DNA from: Phycisphaerae bacterium
Lineage (GTDB): Bacteria; Chloroflexota; Anaerolineae; 4572-78; J111
NCBI GenBank assembly: GCA_028285035.1
Contig: JANQQF010000139.1
Coordinates: 1 to 51,069 of the forward strand
DNA: 51,069 nucleotides
Direction of reading: 5' to 3'
The position numbers were made by a program, and so were the translations under genes. The notes beneath the pieces were generated by a model. It searched no databases. It was not told where the DNA came from and saw only the letters and a list, made by a program, of their open reading frames with translations. The stretch's first letter is position 1; each line of letters begins with the position of its first letter. This document shows, one piece after another, positions 50,473 to 51,069 of the stretch.

Positions 50473-50892
50473 ATGAATTTTCTAAACAACTTCTCAGGAC
50501 AAGCCCACTGGGCCTTACGTATTGCGATTGGTAGCGTTTTCATCGTTCACGGATTAACCAAATTCCCGGCATTGGAAGGTATGTCGCAGATGATGGGATT
50601 ACCCGTAGCAGTCATCGCTTTGCTGGCTGCGGTTGAAGCGTTAGGTGGATTACTCGTTATTCTTGGCGGCTTCTTCCAGGACTGGATGACTCGTCTGGGC
50701 GCCTTGATGCTTATTCCCACAATGATTGGGGCTATCTCAATGGTTCACTGGGGGCAATGGTCATTCGCCCCATCCGACACCCACCCCATGGGCGGTATGC
50801 AATTTCAGGTTGTGCTTATCCTGATTATGTTGTACCTGGTAATCAAGGGCAACAGCATCAACACCTCACAAAACACAACAACTGCATCATAA
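50473..50892 (+). CDS. DoxX-family membrane protein
   Basis: A 139-residue membrane protein from ATG 50473, chosen because AAAGGAG lies ten bases upstream; a longer frame from 50407 contains that site. It has four helices: HWALRIAIGSVFIVHGLTKFP (with the RxxxGxxFxxHGxxK pattern of DoxX), VAVIALLAAVEALGGLLVILGGFF, RLGALMLIPTMIGAISMVHW and FQVVLILIMLYLVIKG. DoxX-like proteins take part in membrane redox or thiol stress systems, but partners are not present here. A strong terminator follows. Confidence 0.93.
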   Translation: MNFLNNFSGQAHWALRIAIGSVFIVHGLTKFPALEGMSQMMGLPVAVIALLAAVEALGGLLVILGGFFQDWMTRLGALMLIPTMIGAISMVHWGQWSFAPSDTHPMGGMQFQVVLILIMLYLVIKGNSINTSQNTTTAS

Positions 50893-50946
50893 AGCAAGCT
50901 GAACAAGCTTAACTTCATACCTGTGACGCAATGTTGTGTCGCCTTG

Positions 50947-50974
50947 AAAGCACCAAAGACGGTGCTTTTTATTT
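50947..50974 (+). terminator. Rho-independent terminator after the DoxX gene
   Basis: AAAGCACC (50947-50954) and GGTGCTTT (50961-50968) make an eight-bp stem around AAAGAC, followed by a T-rich tail. It lies 55 bases after the DoxX stop. Confidence 0.92.
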
Positions 50975-51069
50975 AGGCTCAATACGGAAAGCAAGGAGGT
51001 GAAAGAAGCAAGTGGAGAAGAGCAGGAAGCAAAGCCTTGCCACGAGCGCGAACATTGTAAACAAATTCA

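Overview
The window looks like a stretch of a mesophilic Chloroflexota genome (Anaerolineae-like is my best guess). The grounds are indirect. Base composition is moderate. Large DUF2079/ArnT-type membrane proteins carry C-terminal beta-sandwich tails. There is a NACHT ATPase with a membrane tail, and a non-pyrrolysine MttB-family protein beside an FAD/GcvT fusion. Short hairpin repeats are very frequent between genes. No rRNA, tRNA, CRISPR array or intact transposase was seen.

Layout. 1-2477: a leftward group, RidA-family protein, EamA/DMT exporter and AraC regulator. 2638-3308: a frameshifted, internally deleted relic of a microbial PARG-type macrodomain protein. 3587-12478: a surface block of two translationally coupled multi-membrane proteins (DUF2079 and GT39/ArnT-like) followed by a large secreted beta-helix/DUF11 protein with an Asp-Pro-Ser linker. 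13101-15928: an MFS transporter, a membrane-anchored hypothetical and a possible PD-(D/E)XK-like protein. 16133-22789: an acyl-CoA carboxylase module (beta subunit, enoyl-CoA hydratase, biotinylated alpha subunit, AtuA-like protein), the usual set for a branched acyl-CoA or acyclic-terpene/leucine route. 22794-26215: a LuxR HTH relic, a small coiled-coil protein, a membrane-anchored phosphodiesterase and a VTT/DedA pair. 26482-29982: a ketopantoate-reductase-like protein, an ADP-ribosylglycohydrolase and another GT39-like protein. 29987-31524: an LLM flavin oxidoreductase and an HD hydrolase.

31823-36137 is a catabolic run resembling the lower meta-cleavage branch of gallate/protocatechuate degradation: a DUF1932 dehydrogenase, a GalB-like PIG-L protein with a changed deacetylase motif, an RraA/GalC-like aldolase, a two-domain extradiol dioxygenase and an alpha/beta esterase. 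36180-40976 is a second catabolic unit: a TetR regulator divergent from an MttB-family methyltransferase, with a perfect 20-bp palindrome between them, then an FAD-dependent demethylase/GcvT fusion. Together these suggest breakdown of methylated amines or betaines. 40983-41130 holds five short hairpins spaced about 30 bp apart. 41151-49084 is leftward: a HerA-like ATPase, a GH35-like protein with a HAD phosphatase, and a membrane NACHT ATPase. 49479-50892: a small protein, methylglyoxal synthase (the clearest single-gene call) and a DoxX protein closed by a good terminator.

Intergenic regions carry several families of miniature inverted repeats. One sits in frame inside the DUF2079 gene. The sequence suggests heavy repeat traffic and gene decay but shows no clear prophage or transposon.
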